The translations under genes and the position numbers were made by a program. The notes under the pieces were generated by a model. It saw only the letters and a list, made by a program, of their open reading frames with translations, was not told the origin of the DNA and did not search any database. A DNA stretch of 64,000 bases from Kineococcus sp. NBC_00420 (GTDB taxonomy: Bacteria > Actinomycetota > Actinomycetes > Actinomycetales > Kineococcaceae). Where the stretch lies: positions 2,170,001 to 2,234,000 of the forward strand of contig NZ_CP107930.1 of assembly GCF_036021035.1 (NCBI RefSeq). Direction: 5' to 3'. Shown here piece after piece: positions 18,516 to 27,030 of the stretch. Positions within the stretch are counted from its first letter, which is position 1, and every line of letters starts with the position of its first letter.

Positions 18516-19532
18516 GTGAGGGACCTGACGGTGCGACTCTCGGCGCTCGACCCCGACGCGGGGGCCGCGCTGCGCGTCGTGTCGTACTTCGACGAACTCG
18601 CCGCGGGGCACGCGGGTCTGCACGCGATCGTCCGCGGGGCGACGTCGCTCACCGGCAGTCCCGCCAGGTTCCTCGACGCGCGTCGGCACCTGCGGTTGCG
18701 GGTGAACTCCGCGGGCGAGAACGAGCCCGGCGAGGACGACGTCGCGGACGGGTCGTCGGGACCGGACCCGGCGTGGTTGAGCGCGGCCGTCGACGACGTG
18801 GCGGTCCTGTGGCTGGAACGGTCGGGTCCGCCCCGCGTCGTGGACGCGGTCGTGCTGGAACGCGCCTGCGCCCTGGCCCGCAGCGTCCTGGAACGCACCC
18901 GCCCGCTCGCGGCGTCGGCATCGCGACGTCAGGACGCGGACCTCCTGGAGGTCGTGCTCGACCCGCGGACGCCGCGCGACGACCGTCGTCGTGCGGCACG
19001 GAGCCTCGGCCTCGCACCGGAGACCCCCTGCCGCGCCGTCGCGGTGGTCGACGGCACCGCCCTGGTCCTCACCGGCCCGGTGGAACCCCCGCTCGGGTCG
19101 CGGCGGGCCGGGGTGGGACCGGTCGTGACGGTGGACGAGCTCCCGGGTTCCTGGGTCGCCGCCCGTCGCGCGCTGCGCCTCACCGCCGAGGGCACCGCGA
19201 CCGACCCGGGGCCACGGATCGTCCACGCGGAGGCGGTGCAGGGGTTGCTGCTGCTGGCCGCGGCCGTGCCGGCCGGTGCGCCCCCGGTTCCCGACGTCGG
19301 GGCCGTGGAACGCGCCGCCGTCCTCGCGCCCTGGATGCTGCGCACCCTGGACGTCCTGGCCACGACGTCCAGCCGGCGCGCGGCCGCGACGGAACTCGCG
19401 GTCCACCACTCGACGGTGCAGGCCCGGGTGCTCACCGCCCAGCGCGCGCTGGGCTGGGAACTGCAGGACGTGGCCGGGTTGCAGCGCCTGCAGCTGGCGC
19501 TCGTCCTGCGCCGGCTGCACCGGAACTCCTAG
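18516..19532 (+). CDS. PucR/CdaR-type helix-turn-helix regulator
   Basis: 338 residues. The C terminus (about 275-336) is a PucR HTH_30 domain: WMLRTLDVLATTSSRRAAATELAVHHSTVQARVLTAQRALGW, with a LQRLQLALVLRRL end. The middle is a GGDEF-like degenerate domain common in this family, and the N terminus has no recognised sensor. Located just after the HSL hydrolase on the same strand, which it may control. GTG 18516 follows CAGGAT at a 6-nt spacing, so it may be leaderless. Confidence 0.82.
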   Translation: MRDLTVRLSALDPDAGAALRVVSYFDELAAGHAGLHAIVRGATSLTGSPARFLDARRHLRLRVNSAGENEPGEDDVADGSSGPDPAWLSAAVDDVAVLWLERSGPPRVVDAVVLERACALARSVLERTRPLAASASRRQDADLLEVVLDPRTPRDDRRRAARSLGLAPETPCRAVAVVDGTALVLTGPVEPPLGSRRAGVGPVVTVDELPGSWVAARRALRLTAEGTATDPGPRIVHAEAVQGLLLLAAAVPAGAPPVPDVGAVERAAVLAPWMLRTLDVLATTSSRRAAATELAVHHSTVQARVLTAQRALGWELQDVAGLQRLQLALVLRRLHRNS

Positions 19533-19533
19533 T

Positions 19534-19930
19534 GGTCTGGCGTGAAGTTCGTGATCGAGCCGGGGTGGTCTGCCAGGTGGGAGTGACCGGCCGAAGCGAT
19601 CTGTTCCGGTGTCCAGTCCAGGCCTGAACCGTCGCGTCGCAGTCGTCGGGGCCCTCGAAGACTCCGTGACGCAGGACCTGGCGGACACAGATCCCCGAAC
19701 ACCGACTCGACCCACGAGGCGTGCACGGGAGTGTCGACGACCGTCACCCCCGGATGCTCGGAGAGCCACTGTCGGACGTGTTCGGGGGTTGTGGGCGGAC
19801 CCGTTGTCCATGGCCAGGGTGAAGACCGGAGCGCGTTCGGACCGGAGGTTCCCGAGCAGGTCGGTGAACGCTGCGGAGTCCCTCCGCGTGGTGACGCACT
19901 GCATCGAGGCAGCCGCGGTGGCGACGGGCT
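19534..19930 (-). pseudogene. Decayed DDE transposase (IS630-like remnant)
   Basis: Fragments of one transposase read on the minus strand in successive frames. First CVTTRRDSAAFTDLLGNL and VFTLAMDNGSAH (catalytic Asp region); then, after a frameshift near 19795, EHVRQWLSEHPGVTVVDT and TPVHASWVESVFGDLC; then, after another shift, VLRHGVFEGPDDCDATVQAW. The order and the DNGSAH...TPVHASW motifs match IS630-type DDE transposases. The N-terminal DNA-binding part is absent, at least two frameshifts are present, and no terminal repeats were found. The element is dead. Confidence 0.72.
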
Positions 19931-20042
19931 GGTCCCAGTCCGGTGGCCCCGTCCTCGGTGTGCAGCTGCACGATGCTGCGCAGGGCGAACGGTGGGTGGA
20001 CGCGACCGGGGTGATGCCGGTCGCGGCGACGCGACTGCTCAC
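19926..20042 (-). pseudogene. N-terminal remnant of an enolase-superfamily sugar-acid dehydratase
   Basis: From GTG 20042 the minus strand reads SSRVAATGITPVA and then, after a deletion and frame change, VHPPFALRSIVQLHTEDGATGLG. This resembles the N terminus of glucarate/galactarate-dehydratase-like enolases, where a short DPPLLN segment normally lies between the two blocks. It then runs into the transposase debris. It looks like the last gene of the sugar operon, destroyed by the insertion. Assignment is from about 36 residues only. Confidence 0.5.
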
Positions 20043-20321
20043 GACAGGAGTTCCGCAGTCGTCGTTGACGACCTGCGGACCGGCGTCCAGGGCCACGGCC
20101 CGACGGGAACTTCGCCCCTCCGCTCATCAGCCGGCGCCACAGCGCACGTCTTCCCGAGGAGGTCGTACCCCGATCGCCGTGCTGACCGTGGCGACAGCCA
20201 CGTCGGCGACGGCCGCAACCACCCGTCACCGCGAGTCTGTCCACGCTCTTCTCACCCTCAAGAGCAGATCGGCTCGACTGGGGAGAAGACTGCCCTGCCT
20301 CGAGGTTCCCGTCCGGAGCAG
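20043..20321. other. Non-coding stretch between pseudogene debris and the permease gene
   Basis: 279 bp without a convincing gene, promoter or terminator. The open frames here are out of register with any recognisable protein. Probably decayed remains of the operon's 3' end. Confidence 0.5.
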
Positions 20322-21167
20322 CTACTTCTCGGCGCCGGCCAACGCACCCTTGACGAAGTACTTCTGGAGGAAGAGGTACACGACCAGGATCGGAGCCAGA
20401 CCGATGAGCGCAGCTCCCGCTGCAGCGCCGATGTTGTTGCCTTGCGCCGAGAAGAAGGAGGCGACAGCGGGAGCGAGCATCCGCATCTCGGTCTTGCTGT
20501 TGATGTAGGAACTGAGGGCGTACTCGTTCCAGACGCTCGTCGAGGTGAGGATGACCACGGTAGCCATCACCGGACGCAGCGAGGGCAGAACGATGCGGAA
20601 GAACGTCGTGAGCAACCCCGCGCCGTCGATCGCGGCCGCCTCCTCCAGCGAGACGGGCAAGCTGCGGGTGAACTGGGTGAACAGGAAGATCGCCAGCGGC
20701 AGGTGCGTCGACGTGACCACCAGGATCAAACCGCCGAAAGTGTTGAGGACACCCCAGGACGAGAGCATCGAGTACAGGGGGACGAGGATGCTCAGCGGCG
20801 GAACCATCAACATTCCCAGGACCGCCAGGATCACCAAGCGGTTCCCCGTCGTGTTCCTCCGAGCCAGCGGGTAGGCCGCGAAGGAGGCGACGAGACACAC
20901 CAGGGCCGTGCTGGCCACGGTGACGAGCAGGGTGTTCTGCAGAGCCCAGTCGAGCTTGCCGACGGAGACTGCTGTGGAGAAGTTGTCGAAGGTGACGCCC
21001 GACAGGGGGGGCAACCAGAGCGAGGACCCGTCGGTCGCCGGTTTCAGGGCGGTCGTCACCCCGAGGTAGAAGGGCGTCAGCTGCGCCAGCACGGCGACCA
21101 CGATGAAGACCACCTTGACCACCTGCCCCGCTCGACCCTGTCGACGGTTGATGTCGGCGCTGCTCAC
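20322..21167 (-). CDS. Sugar ABC transporter permease, MalG type (CUT1)
   Basis: 281-residue inner-membrane permease. About six hydrophobic helices, with the ATPase-coupling EAA loop LEEAAAIDGAGLLTTFFRIVLP. The end AGAEK after KYFVKGALAG is typical of MalG/AraQ proteins. GTG 21167 overlaps the stop of the MalF-type gene by 4 bp. Second permease of the alpha-galactoside importer. The last intact gene of the operon. Confidence 0.93.
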   Translation of the reverse strand: MSSADINRRQGRAGQVVKVVFIVVAVLAQLTPFYLGVTTALKPATDGSSLWLPPLSGVTFDNFSTAVSVGKLDWALQNTLLVTVASTALVCLVASFAAYPLARRNTTGNRLVILAVLGMLMVPPLSILVPLYSMLSSWGVLNTFGGLILVVTSTHLPLAIFLFTQFTRSLPVSLEEAAAIDGAGLLTTFFRIVLPSLRPVMATVVILTSTSVWNEYALSSYINSKTEMRMLAPAVASFFSAQGNNIGAAAGAALIGLAPILVVYLFLQKYFVKGALAGAEK

Positions 21168-22105
21168 GACGTCCTCCCCGAACGTTCCATCCGCATGATC
21201 AGGACCACGGAGACGGCCGCGATCAGAACGAACAGCGCCACCCCCATGGCCGAGGCGTATCCGGCCGCCTGCTGGCCGAAGTACGTGCGACCGATCAAGG
21301 TCGACACGCTCTGCGTGGCGTACCCCGGGCCGCCGCCGGTGAGGACCTGGATGACGTCGAACAGTTTGAGTCCGCCGATGAGGTTGATGATGACGCTGGA
21401 GACGATCGCCGGTTTGAGCAACGGGATGGTGACCAGCCGCAGGAGCTTCCACCCACGGGCGCCGTCGATCTCGGCCGCCTCGTTGATCTCTGTCCCGATC
21501 GACTGCAGCCCGGCGAGGTAGATGATCATCGAGGTACCGACGAACTGCAGGGTGTTCACGGCCACGATGATGACGACGGCACCGGTACTGCTGCTGAGCC
21601 ACGCGACCCGGTCGAATCCGAGCCCGGTCACGACATCGTTCAGGGCACCGCGATCGTACTGGACGAGGAAGTAGTACATCATCCCCATGACGACCGGGGA
21701 GACCAGGACGGGAAGGTAGATGACCGCCCGCGCCACTGACTTGGCGCGGCCTCCGCCGTCGAGCGCGATGGCCAAGGCGAGGCCGATGACCTGCTGGAGC
21801 AACGTGCACCCGAACCCGTAGACCAGGGTGTTCCGCAACGCCGTGTGGAACACGGAGTCGGTCAACAACTGGCGGAAGTTGGCCCACCCCACGAAGGACT
21901 CGTTGTCGGTGTACCCGTCCCAGTTGGTGAAGGCGATGCCCACCCCCCGCACCAGGGGATACACGATGAAGACGCCGAAGAGCAGCAGCGCCGGGACGTA
22001 CATCAGGTTCACCAGCGGTAGGCGACCACGCCGACGCATCGGGGCCGGCGCTGGAGCCGGTGCGGGCCGGCCGGCGACAGCGACGGCAGGACCAACGCTA
22101 CTCAC
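21164..22105 (-). CDS. Sugar ABC transporter permease, MalF type (CUT1)
   Basis: 313 residues. An N-terminal Ala/Pro-rich tail precedes the first helix (VNLMYVPALLLFGVFIVYPLVRGVGIAF). NWDGYTDNESFVGWANFRQLL is the usual periplasmic loop after helix 1, and NEAAEIDGARGWKLLRLVTIP is the EAA coupling loop. GTG 22105 overlaps the binding-protein TGA by 4 bp, which fixes the start. Forms the translocation pore with the MalG-type partner encoded next. Confidence 0.93.
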   Translation of the reverse strand: MSSVGPAVAVAGRPAPAPAPAPMRRRGRLPLVNLMYVPALLLFGVFIVYPLVRGVGIAFTNWDGYTDNESFVGWANFRQLLTDSVFHTALRNTLVYGFGCTLLQQVIGLALAIALDGGGRAKSVARAVIYLPVLVSPVVMGMMYYFLVQYDRGALNDVVTGLGFDRVAWLSSSTGAVVIIVAVNTLQFVGTSMIIYLAGLQSIGTEINEAAEIDGARGWKLLRLVTIPLLKPAIVSSVIINLIGGLKLFDVIQVLTGGGPGYATQSVSTLIGRTYFGQQAAGYASAMGVALFVLIAAVSVVLIMRMERSGRTS

Positions 22106-23379
22106 TGCTGCCCGTACAGGGTCTCGTACTGGCGCTGCATCTGGGTCACTGCGTCCTCGACACTGCCCTGACCGGAGATGACGGAGTCCGTGGTGGCCAC
22201 GACGGTGTCCCAGGCGCCGTTGGGGAGGTAGACCCGGTCGAAGTAGGGCTTGACCGGAACCTTTCCCGGCGTGACGTACGCCTCGTAGCTGCTGGCGAGG
22301 CTGCCGAAGTCGACCTGCACGCTGCTCAGACCAGGTGCCGACCCCGTCGACTCCGCGAGAGCTGCGGCGTTCTCGGGTTTGGCCAGGTGGTCCAGGAAGG
22401 CGAGTGCGGCCTCCTTCTGGGTACTGGTCTTGGAGACGCCGAAGGCCAGGTTTCCTTCGCCACCGACGAGGTAGGGCTCGGTCCCGTGGGTCGGAGGCAA
22501 CGGGCAGAAACCCAGGGCGGCGGCGGGTGCGTAGGTCAGGGCCTGACTGAGCAGGGACGTTCCCAGGAAGGCGAAGCCTGCCGTCCCGTCGGCGAGTGCG
22601 TGCGCCATGTCGTCCTGGGAGGCGGAGGCGTAGTCGGGGTTGAACCAGCGACCGTCGCGCCACTGCGCGACCCGCGTGAGCACCTCGTCGTAGGCGTCAG
22701 CCTGGAACGTACCGTCTTTCATCGCCTGCAGCTGCTCGTCCGTGAACGTGTCGATGGCCAGGTGGTCAGCGATGTGTCCAGCTGGCCCCTGATCCTTTCC
22801 ACTGCAGGAGATCGGTGTGATTCCAGCGGCGAGCAGGGCATCGGCAGCCGTACCGAAGGCCTCCCAGGACGTCAGCTGCGCCGCATCGACGCCGGCCGCG
22901 GCGAGCGCCTTCTGGCTGTACAGCACGCCCGCGACGTTGGTCTCGCCGGGGAAGGCGTAGATGTCACCGTTCGCGTCGCGCATCGAGGAGTCCAGCTGTG
23001 GGTTGACGTCAGCTGCCCACGACCTGTCCGTGAGTCGTTCCAGGAAGCTGGAGTAGCGCAGCAGCGACCAGCCGTGGGTCGAGAACAGGTCCGGGATGTC
23101 CTTGGAGGCCAACCGAACCTTCATCTGGTTCTCGAAACCCGTCGACACCGCCGTGACCTGAATGGCCTGACCGGTCTCCTGCTGGTAGCTCGCGACGATC
23201 TTGTTCATCGCCGCTGCCTGCGGGGTGTCGGCCCCCATGTTCACGAACATCTGCAGCGCCTTGCCCCCGGCGCTGTCACCGGCGGTGCTGCGACTGCACG
23301 CAGCCGATGCCATGAGGGAGGTGGTTGCCGCCGTGGCCAGGATCGCTCGGCGCGAGATGGTGGAAGGTGAGAGCTTCAT
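22102..23379 (-). CDS. Extracellular sugar-binding lipoprotein (SBP_bac_1)
   Basis: 425 residues with a twin-arginine-like SRRAIL start and lipobox SAAC (Cys28), so it is exported and lipid-anchored. The mature domain begins KALQMFVNMGADTPQAAAMNKIVASYQQETG, as in CUT1 binding proteins, with DGTAGFAFLGTSLL and AFLDHLAKPENAAAL in the C-terminal lobe. ATG 23379 is preceded by GAGGAC. It follows the GH36 gene and precedes the two permeases, so alpha-galactosides such as melibiose or raffinose are the likely ligand. Confidence 0.92.
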   Translation of the reverse strand: MKLSPSTISRRAILATAATTSLMASAACSRSTAGDSAGGKALQMFVNMGADTPQAAAMNKIVASYQQETGQAIQVTAVSTGFENQMKVRLASKDIPDLFSTHGWSLLRYSSFLERLTDRSWAADVNPQLDSSMRDANGDIYAFPGETNVAGVLYSQKALAAAGVDAAQLTSWEAFGTAADALLAAGITPISCSGKDQGPAGHIADHLAIDTFTDEQLQAMKDGTFQADAYDEVLTRVAQWRDGRWFNPDYASASQDDMAHALADGTAGFAFLGTSLLSQALTYAPAAALGFCPLPPTHGTEPYLVGGEGNLAFGVSKTSTQKEAALAFLDHLAKPENAAALAESTGSAPGLSSVQVDFGSLASSYEAYVTPGKVPVKPYFDRVYLPNGAWDTVVATTDSVISGQGSVEDAVTQMQRQYETLYGQQ

Positions 23380-23422
23380 CGCTGTCGTCCTCAGGTCGTG
23401 ATCGGGCACCGCCCGCTCGGTC

Positions 23423-23449
23423 GGTGCTGGTGCTGGTGCTGGTGCTGGT
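23423..23449. repeat. GGTGCT hexanucleotide tandem repeat
   Basis: About 4.5 perfect copies of GGTGCT in the 111-bp gap between the GH36 gene and the binding-protein gene, just before the latter's ribosome-binding region in the transcribed direction. Length changes by slippage could alter the leader but not the reading frames. Confidence 0.85.
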
Positions 23450-23490
23450 TTGATGCTGTGGAACGTTCTGGAGTGGCTCGACCGCAGCGA

Positions 23491-25689
23491 TCACGCCGGA
23501 GTGAACTGGTAGACCCTGGCCGACGGACCAGCCATGCCCGGGCGCAAGACGATGCGGCCTTCCACGTCGTCGCGTCCCCAAGGCTGGAGAACACGGGGGT
23601 ACACCTCCACGAGATCACCCGCGGTGGTTCCGGCGCCGAGGTCGAGCTGGATCTCCTGGCCCTCGTCATCCCCGCGGAACCAGCAGAAGAGCAAGGCTCG
23701 ATCCGGGGTGTTCAACGTCAGGGTGACCGAGTCGCCGTACCACTGGGGGTAACCGGAGGGCCACCCTGGGACGGAGCGTGCGATGCCGTCCCGTAGATCC
23801 TTGGCGACCTGGACGGCGTCGCGCACGAGCGCGAACTGCGGTCCGTCCATCTGGTTGATGAACCCTGACAGGTAGAGTCGGCCGCTGAGTCCGGTCGTCA
23901 TGCAGTAGGCGATCTCCTCCAGGCTCATCGTCGGTTGGGCGTAAGCCCAGTTCCCCGCCATCTCTGGCGGCATCTGCAAGGGCGCTCCCGCCGCGATCGC
24001 CGGGTACAGACGGAAGTCCTGCTGGTCGGAGGTCGACTGCAGGTCGAACAGCTCGAGCATCCCGAAGTCGGCCCGCATGGCACCCGAACTGCAGTTCTCG
24101 AAGACGACGGCGGGATGCCGTCGGCGCAGCCTGGAGAACCAGGCCAGGTGGGCCCGGTTGTGTCCCAGCAGGCCGGCACCGACGGACGTGGCCTCGTGAT
24201 CAGTGCCCGGGCCCGGCGTGACGTTGTAGTCGAGCTTGAAGAACCCGACCTCGAAGTCCGCTACCAATCGATCGATCGTGTCGTCGAGGTGCTGCTGGGC
24301 AGCCGGGTGCCGAAGATCCAGGAAGAACCGCCGGTCCTCGCGGACCCGACGTCCGTGACGGCGCAGGAACGCCTCCTCCGGAAGTGTCCGGGCCAACGGG
24401 CTGTCCTGTCCGATGACCTCAGGTTCGAGCCACAGGCCGACCGTCATCCCCAGGTCCCTGATGCGCCGGGTGACGACCCCCATGCCTCCCCCGGGGAATC
24501 GTCGCGACGACGGTTCCCACGCACCTACGGTCCCCCACCAGCCCCCGTCGTCAGTGTCGTCGTACCAGCCGGCGTCGATGCAGAAGCATTCCGCCCCAGC
24601 GGCAGCGGCCGCTTCGACCAGCGGGAGCAGCGCCGCGGTGGTGGGGTCCCCACGGATGGTGTTCATGAAGTCGTTGTAGACCAGCAGCGACCCTGCGTCC
24701 GCCGTGTGACCCCGGCGCAGCCACCGGCGGTGAGCGGTGAGCTGAGCCAGCGCGGCAGTCGCTCCCCGCTCGGAAACTGCGAAGGATGCAGGGACCGACA
24801 CGAAGGTCTCACCTGCCAGGAGCTCCTGCGACCAGTGGTGGTCCAGGTCTTCAGGACCGAGGAGGATCAGCGCGGTGGAGTCCTCCCCGACCCGACGGTC
24901 GACGACGTCCCAGCGCCATCCACCGTTGTGCTCGATCTGCCACGCCAGCGCTCGGCCCGTCACCCGGTTCTCCACCATGCCGGTGGGCAAGTGGCGCACC
25001 GTGGTCCAGGTGGACGTTCCCACGGCGCGGGCCGAGGATCGACCCGGCTGGTTCTGGATGCCCGAGTTGAAGTCGGCCAGTCCCATCTGCGACCAGAGAG
25101 GTTCTGCAGACCAACGGTTCTCGGCCAGCTGTTCACCGGTTCCGCGGTGAAGGAGCAGGTCACGCGGATCTTCATCCGGGGCGGTGAGAGTACCTGTGGC
25201 GAAGGACGTCACGGCTTCCAGGACCACGGACGCTGACTTCGTGTTCTCGACCGTCGTGGTCACCCGAGCGGCTGCGACGTCGGGCGAGCATCGAAACGTC
25301 GAGGTGACGCGCAGACCCGTCCGAGGGTCGAACTGGGTGATGGCGAGAACTGCCTCGTCCTGCAGGTTGCTCGTCTCGTGCTCGAGGTAGCGCAGCCGCG
25401 CCCCGACCCCCGTGTGGGTGTGCCGGGTGGTGTTCCGGATGCGCCCGTCACCGGTGACCATGATTTCGACCAGGGGCTGGAGGGCCGAGGTGACCTCTGC
25501 CGTCCCGCCACCCCCGAGTCCGGCGACGCGGACCGGTTCGTCGACCCCCCAACGCAGCACGATCGCGAGTTCTCCGGGGCTCCACGTCAGACCGGAGTCG
25601 TCGGTGTGCATGCTCAGGTGGGGACGGCTCGGGTCGCGTTCGGCCGGCGAAGCGTGGGGGATGGTGACGAGCGTCGTGTCGAAGGGCAA
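23491..25689 (-). CDS. Alpha-galactosidase, GH36 family
   Basis: 732 residues. GH36 features: an N-terminal beta-supersandwich, then a TIM barrel with VYNDFMNT, CFCIDAGWY, GLWLEPEVI, FFKLDYN (nucleophile Asp near 487) and TSDQQDFR (acid/base Asp near 555), and a C-terminal beta-domain. No signal peptide, so it is cytosolic and cleaves imported alpha-galactosides. Start chosen at TTG 25689 because AGGAG lies 7 nt upstream; an in-frame ATG at 25743 lies inside the operator and has no ribosome site. First gene of the LacI-controlled operon. G+C is lower than in flanking genes. Confidence 0.92.
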   Translation of the reverse strand: MPFDTTLVTIPHASPAERDPSRPHLSMHTDDSGLTWSPGELAIVLRWGVDEPVRVAGLGGGGTAEVTSALQPLVEIMVTGDGRIRNTTRHTHTGVGARLRYLEHETSNLQDEAVLAITQFDPRTGLRVTSTFRCSPDVAAARVTTTVENTKSASVVLEAVTSFATGTLTAPDEDPRDLLLHRGTGEQLAENRWSAEPLWSQMGLADFNSGIQNQPGRSSARAVGTSTWTTVRHLPTGMVENRVTGRALAWQIEHNGGWRWDVVDRRVGEDSTALILLGPEDLDHHWSQELLAGETFVSVPASFAVSERGATAALAQLTAHRRWLRRGHTADAGSLLVYNDFMNTIRGDPTTAALLPLVEAAAAAGAECFCIDAGWYDDTDDGGWWGTVGAWEPSSRRFPGGGMGVVTRRIRDLGMTVGLWLEPEVIGQDSPLARTLPEEAFLRRHGRRVREDRRFFLDLRHPAAQQHLDDTIDRLVADFEVGFFKLDYNVTPGPGTDHEATSVGAGLLGHNRAHLAWFSRLRRRHPAVVFENCSSGAMRADFGMLELFDLQSTSDQQDFRLYPAIAAGAPLQMPPEMAGNWAYAQPTMSLEEIAYCMTTGLSGRLYLSGFINQMDGPQFALVRDAVQVAKDLRDGIARSVPGWPSGYPQWYGDSVTLTLNTPDRALLFCWFRGDDEGQEIQLDLGAGTTAGDLVEVYPRVLQPWGRDDVEGRIVLRPGMAGPSARVYQFTPA

Positions 25690-25727
25690 CTGAGGCTCCT
25701 GTGCTCCAGATAGCGTCTGACGTCCGA

Positions 25728-25788
25728 TGTAAACGTTAATCATGAAAACGTTGATCAGGACTGTAGGGGGCTCTCACGCCAGATGCAA
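25728..25788 (-). promoter_or_regulatory. Promoter and tandem LacI-type operators of the alpha-galactosidase operon
   Basis: On the minus strand: -35 TTGCAT (25783-25788), 17-bp spacer, -10 TACAGT (25760-25765). Directly downstream, over the expected start point, are two adjacent 15-bp copies: TGAAAACGTTGATCA (25743-25757) and TGTAAACGTTAATCA (25728-25742) as read on the plus strand. They differ at 2 of 15 positions and each has an AACGTT core, typical of LacI-family operators. The LacI gene lies directly upstream. Confidence 0.8.
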
Positions 25789-25905
25789 GGGAGCAGCACG
25801 ATCAACTGCTGACGGATACACCACGACTCGGGACCGCAGCACGCGTGCGTGAGTGCGTGACGCGGGCCAGCCTGTCCCGCAGCACTTCTGAGACTTCGGG
25901 CCCCG

Positions 25906-26919
25906 TCAGGGCCTCGGCTGCGAGCAGCTCTCGCGGACGATGATCCCCGACGTCGGTCGTCCAGCTCGATCAGCCCCGTGCAGGGGGTCCAGCAGCAACT
26001 CGAAGGCCGCGGCCCCCGCCCAGTCGAAGTCCATGCGGTAGGTGGTCAACGCAGGCACCCAGCACTGCGCCAGCGGTTGATCGTCGATCCCGGCCACGCT
26101 CACGTCTCCGGGCACCTCGCGTCCTGCTTCGTGCAACCCACGCATGACTCCGAGCGCGATCTCGTCATTGGTGCAGAAGACCGCAGTGAGGGAGGGGTCT
26201 CCAGCCAGCCGCAAGCCCGCCAGTCGAGCCGACGCGGGCGTCCAGTCGCACATCACGGGCTCCGGGACGGGCACGCCTGCCTCCAGCAGCGCGTCGCGCC
26301 AACCCAGCTCCCGCGAGTGGACATCGCTGCCGAAGCCCGGGACCGCGACGTGGTGGACCGTGTGGTGGCCCAGGCCGAGCAGGTGGCGGGTCATGTCAGC
26401 GGCGGCGAGGCGGTCATCCACCATGACGTGCGGCACGTCGATGGTCAGTCCCAACCCGTTGGTCACGGTTGCCCACGGCACATCACCCAGCCTGGCCTGC
26501 AACGCCGGCGCGTCGTAGGTGTTCAGGTCCAACACGACCACCCCGACGACGGACTGGCCCAGGAGCACGTCCAGGGCCGAGCTCGCCTTCCCCACCACGT
26601 CCGGCTCGACGTAGGTCACCGCAACCAGGTACTCCCGGCTTCGCGCCCGCTCCTCGATCTGAGCCAGCATGCGTGCCCGTCCGTAGGACACCGTGTCCGG
26701 CGCGATGACCCCGACGATCGACTGCTGCCCCGACTTCAAGGTCCGGGCGGCGCTGTTGGGCCGGTAGGACAACTCCTCCATCGCGGCCAGCACGCGTGCC
26801 CTGGTGGCCGGACGAACGGGCACGGTGTCGTTCAGCACGCGGGAGACGGTCGGAAGCGAAACACCGGCGACGCGGGCCACGTCGACGATCGTGGACGCCT
26901 TGCGACGCGGACCCGGCAT
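25906..26919 (-). CDS. LacI-family repressor of the alpha-galactoside operon
   Basis: 337 residues. The LacI HTH is at about 9-31 (STIVDVARVAGVSLPTVSRVLND), followed by the hinge helix region SYRPNSAARTLKSGQQSIVGV and a periplasmic-binding-like effector domain with FCTNDEIALGVMRGL and VPGDVSVAGIDDQPLAQ. ATG 26919 precedes the HTH; a 26-residue upstream extension is not LacI-like. Same strand as, and upstream of, the GH36 operon; it probably binds the tandem AACGTT operators and is released by an alpha-galactoside. Confidence 0.92.
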   Translation of the reverse strand: MPGPRRKASTIVDVARVAGVSLPTVSRVLNDTVPVRPATRARVLAAMEELSYRPNSAARTLKSGQQSIVGVIAPDTVSYGRARMLAQIEERARSREYLVAVTYVEPDVVGKASSALDVLLGQSVVGVVVLDLNTYDAPALQARLGDVPWATVTNGLGLTIDVPHVMVDDRLAAADMTRHLLGLGHHTVHHVAVPGFGSDVHSRELGWRDALLEAGVPVPEPVMCDWTPASARLAGLRLAGDPSLTAVFCTNDEIALGVMRGLHEAGREVPGDVSVAGIDDQPLAQCWVPALTTYRMDFDWAGAAAFELLLDPLHGADRAGRPTSGIIVRESCSQPRP

Positions 26920-27030
26920 GAGCTGAATGCTAGTGGGTGAACGTCCGTGCCGAAGCCTCCAAGGCCACGCAGGGCCTGCTGCGCGGATCGCTGACAACCG
27001 AGCCAGCCAGCTCTGGATCGTGCCGACCGG

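Noticed and set aside
20160-20250. Minus-strand reading VAAVADVAVATVSTAI resembling a LacI helix-turn-helix
   Set aside because: Only about 16 residues, no continuation in any frame, and a real LacI gene already serves the operon; likely chance.
25690-25743. ATG start at 25743 for the alpha-galactosidase
   Set aside because: Lies within the tandem operators and at the predicted transcription start, with no ribosome site; TTG 25689 has AGGAG.
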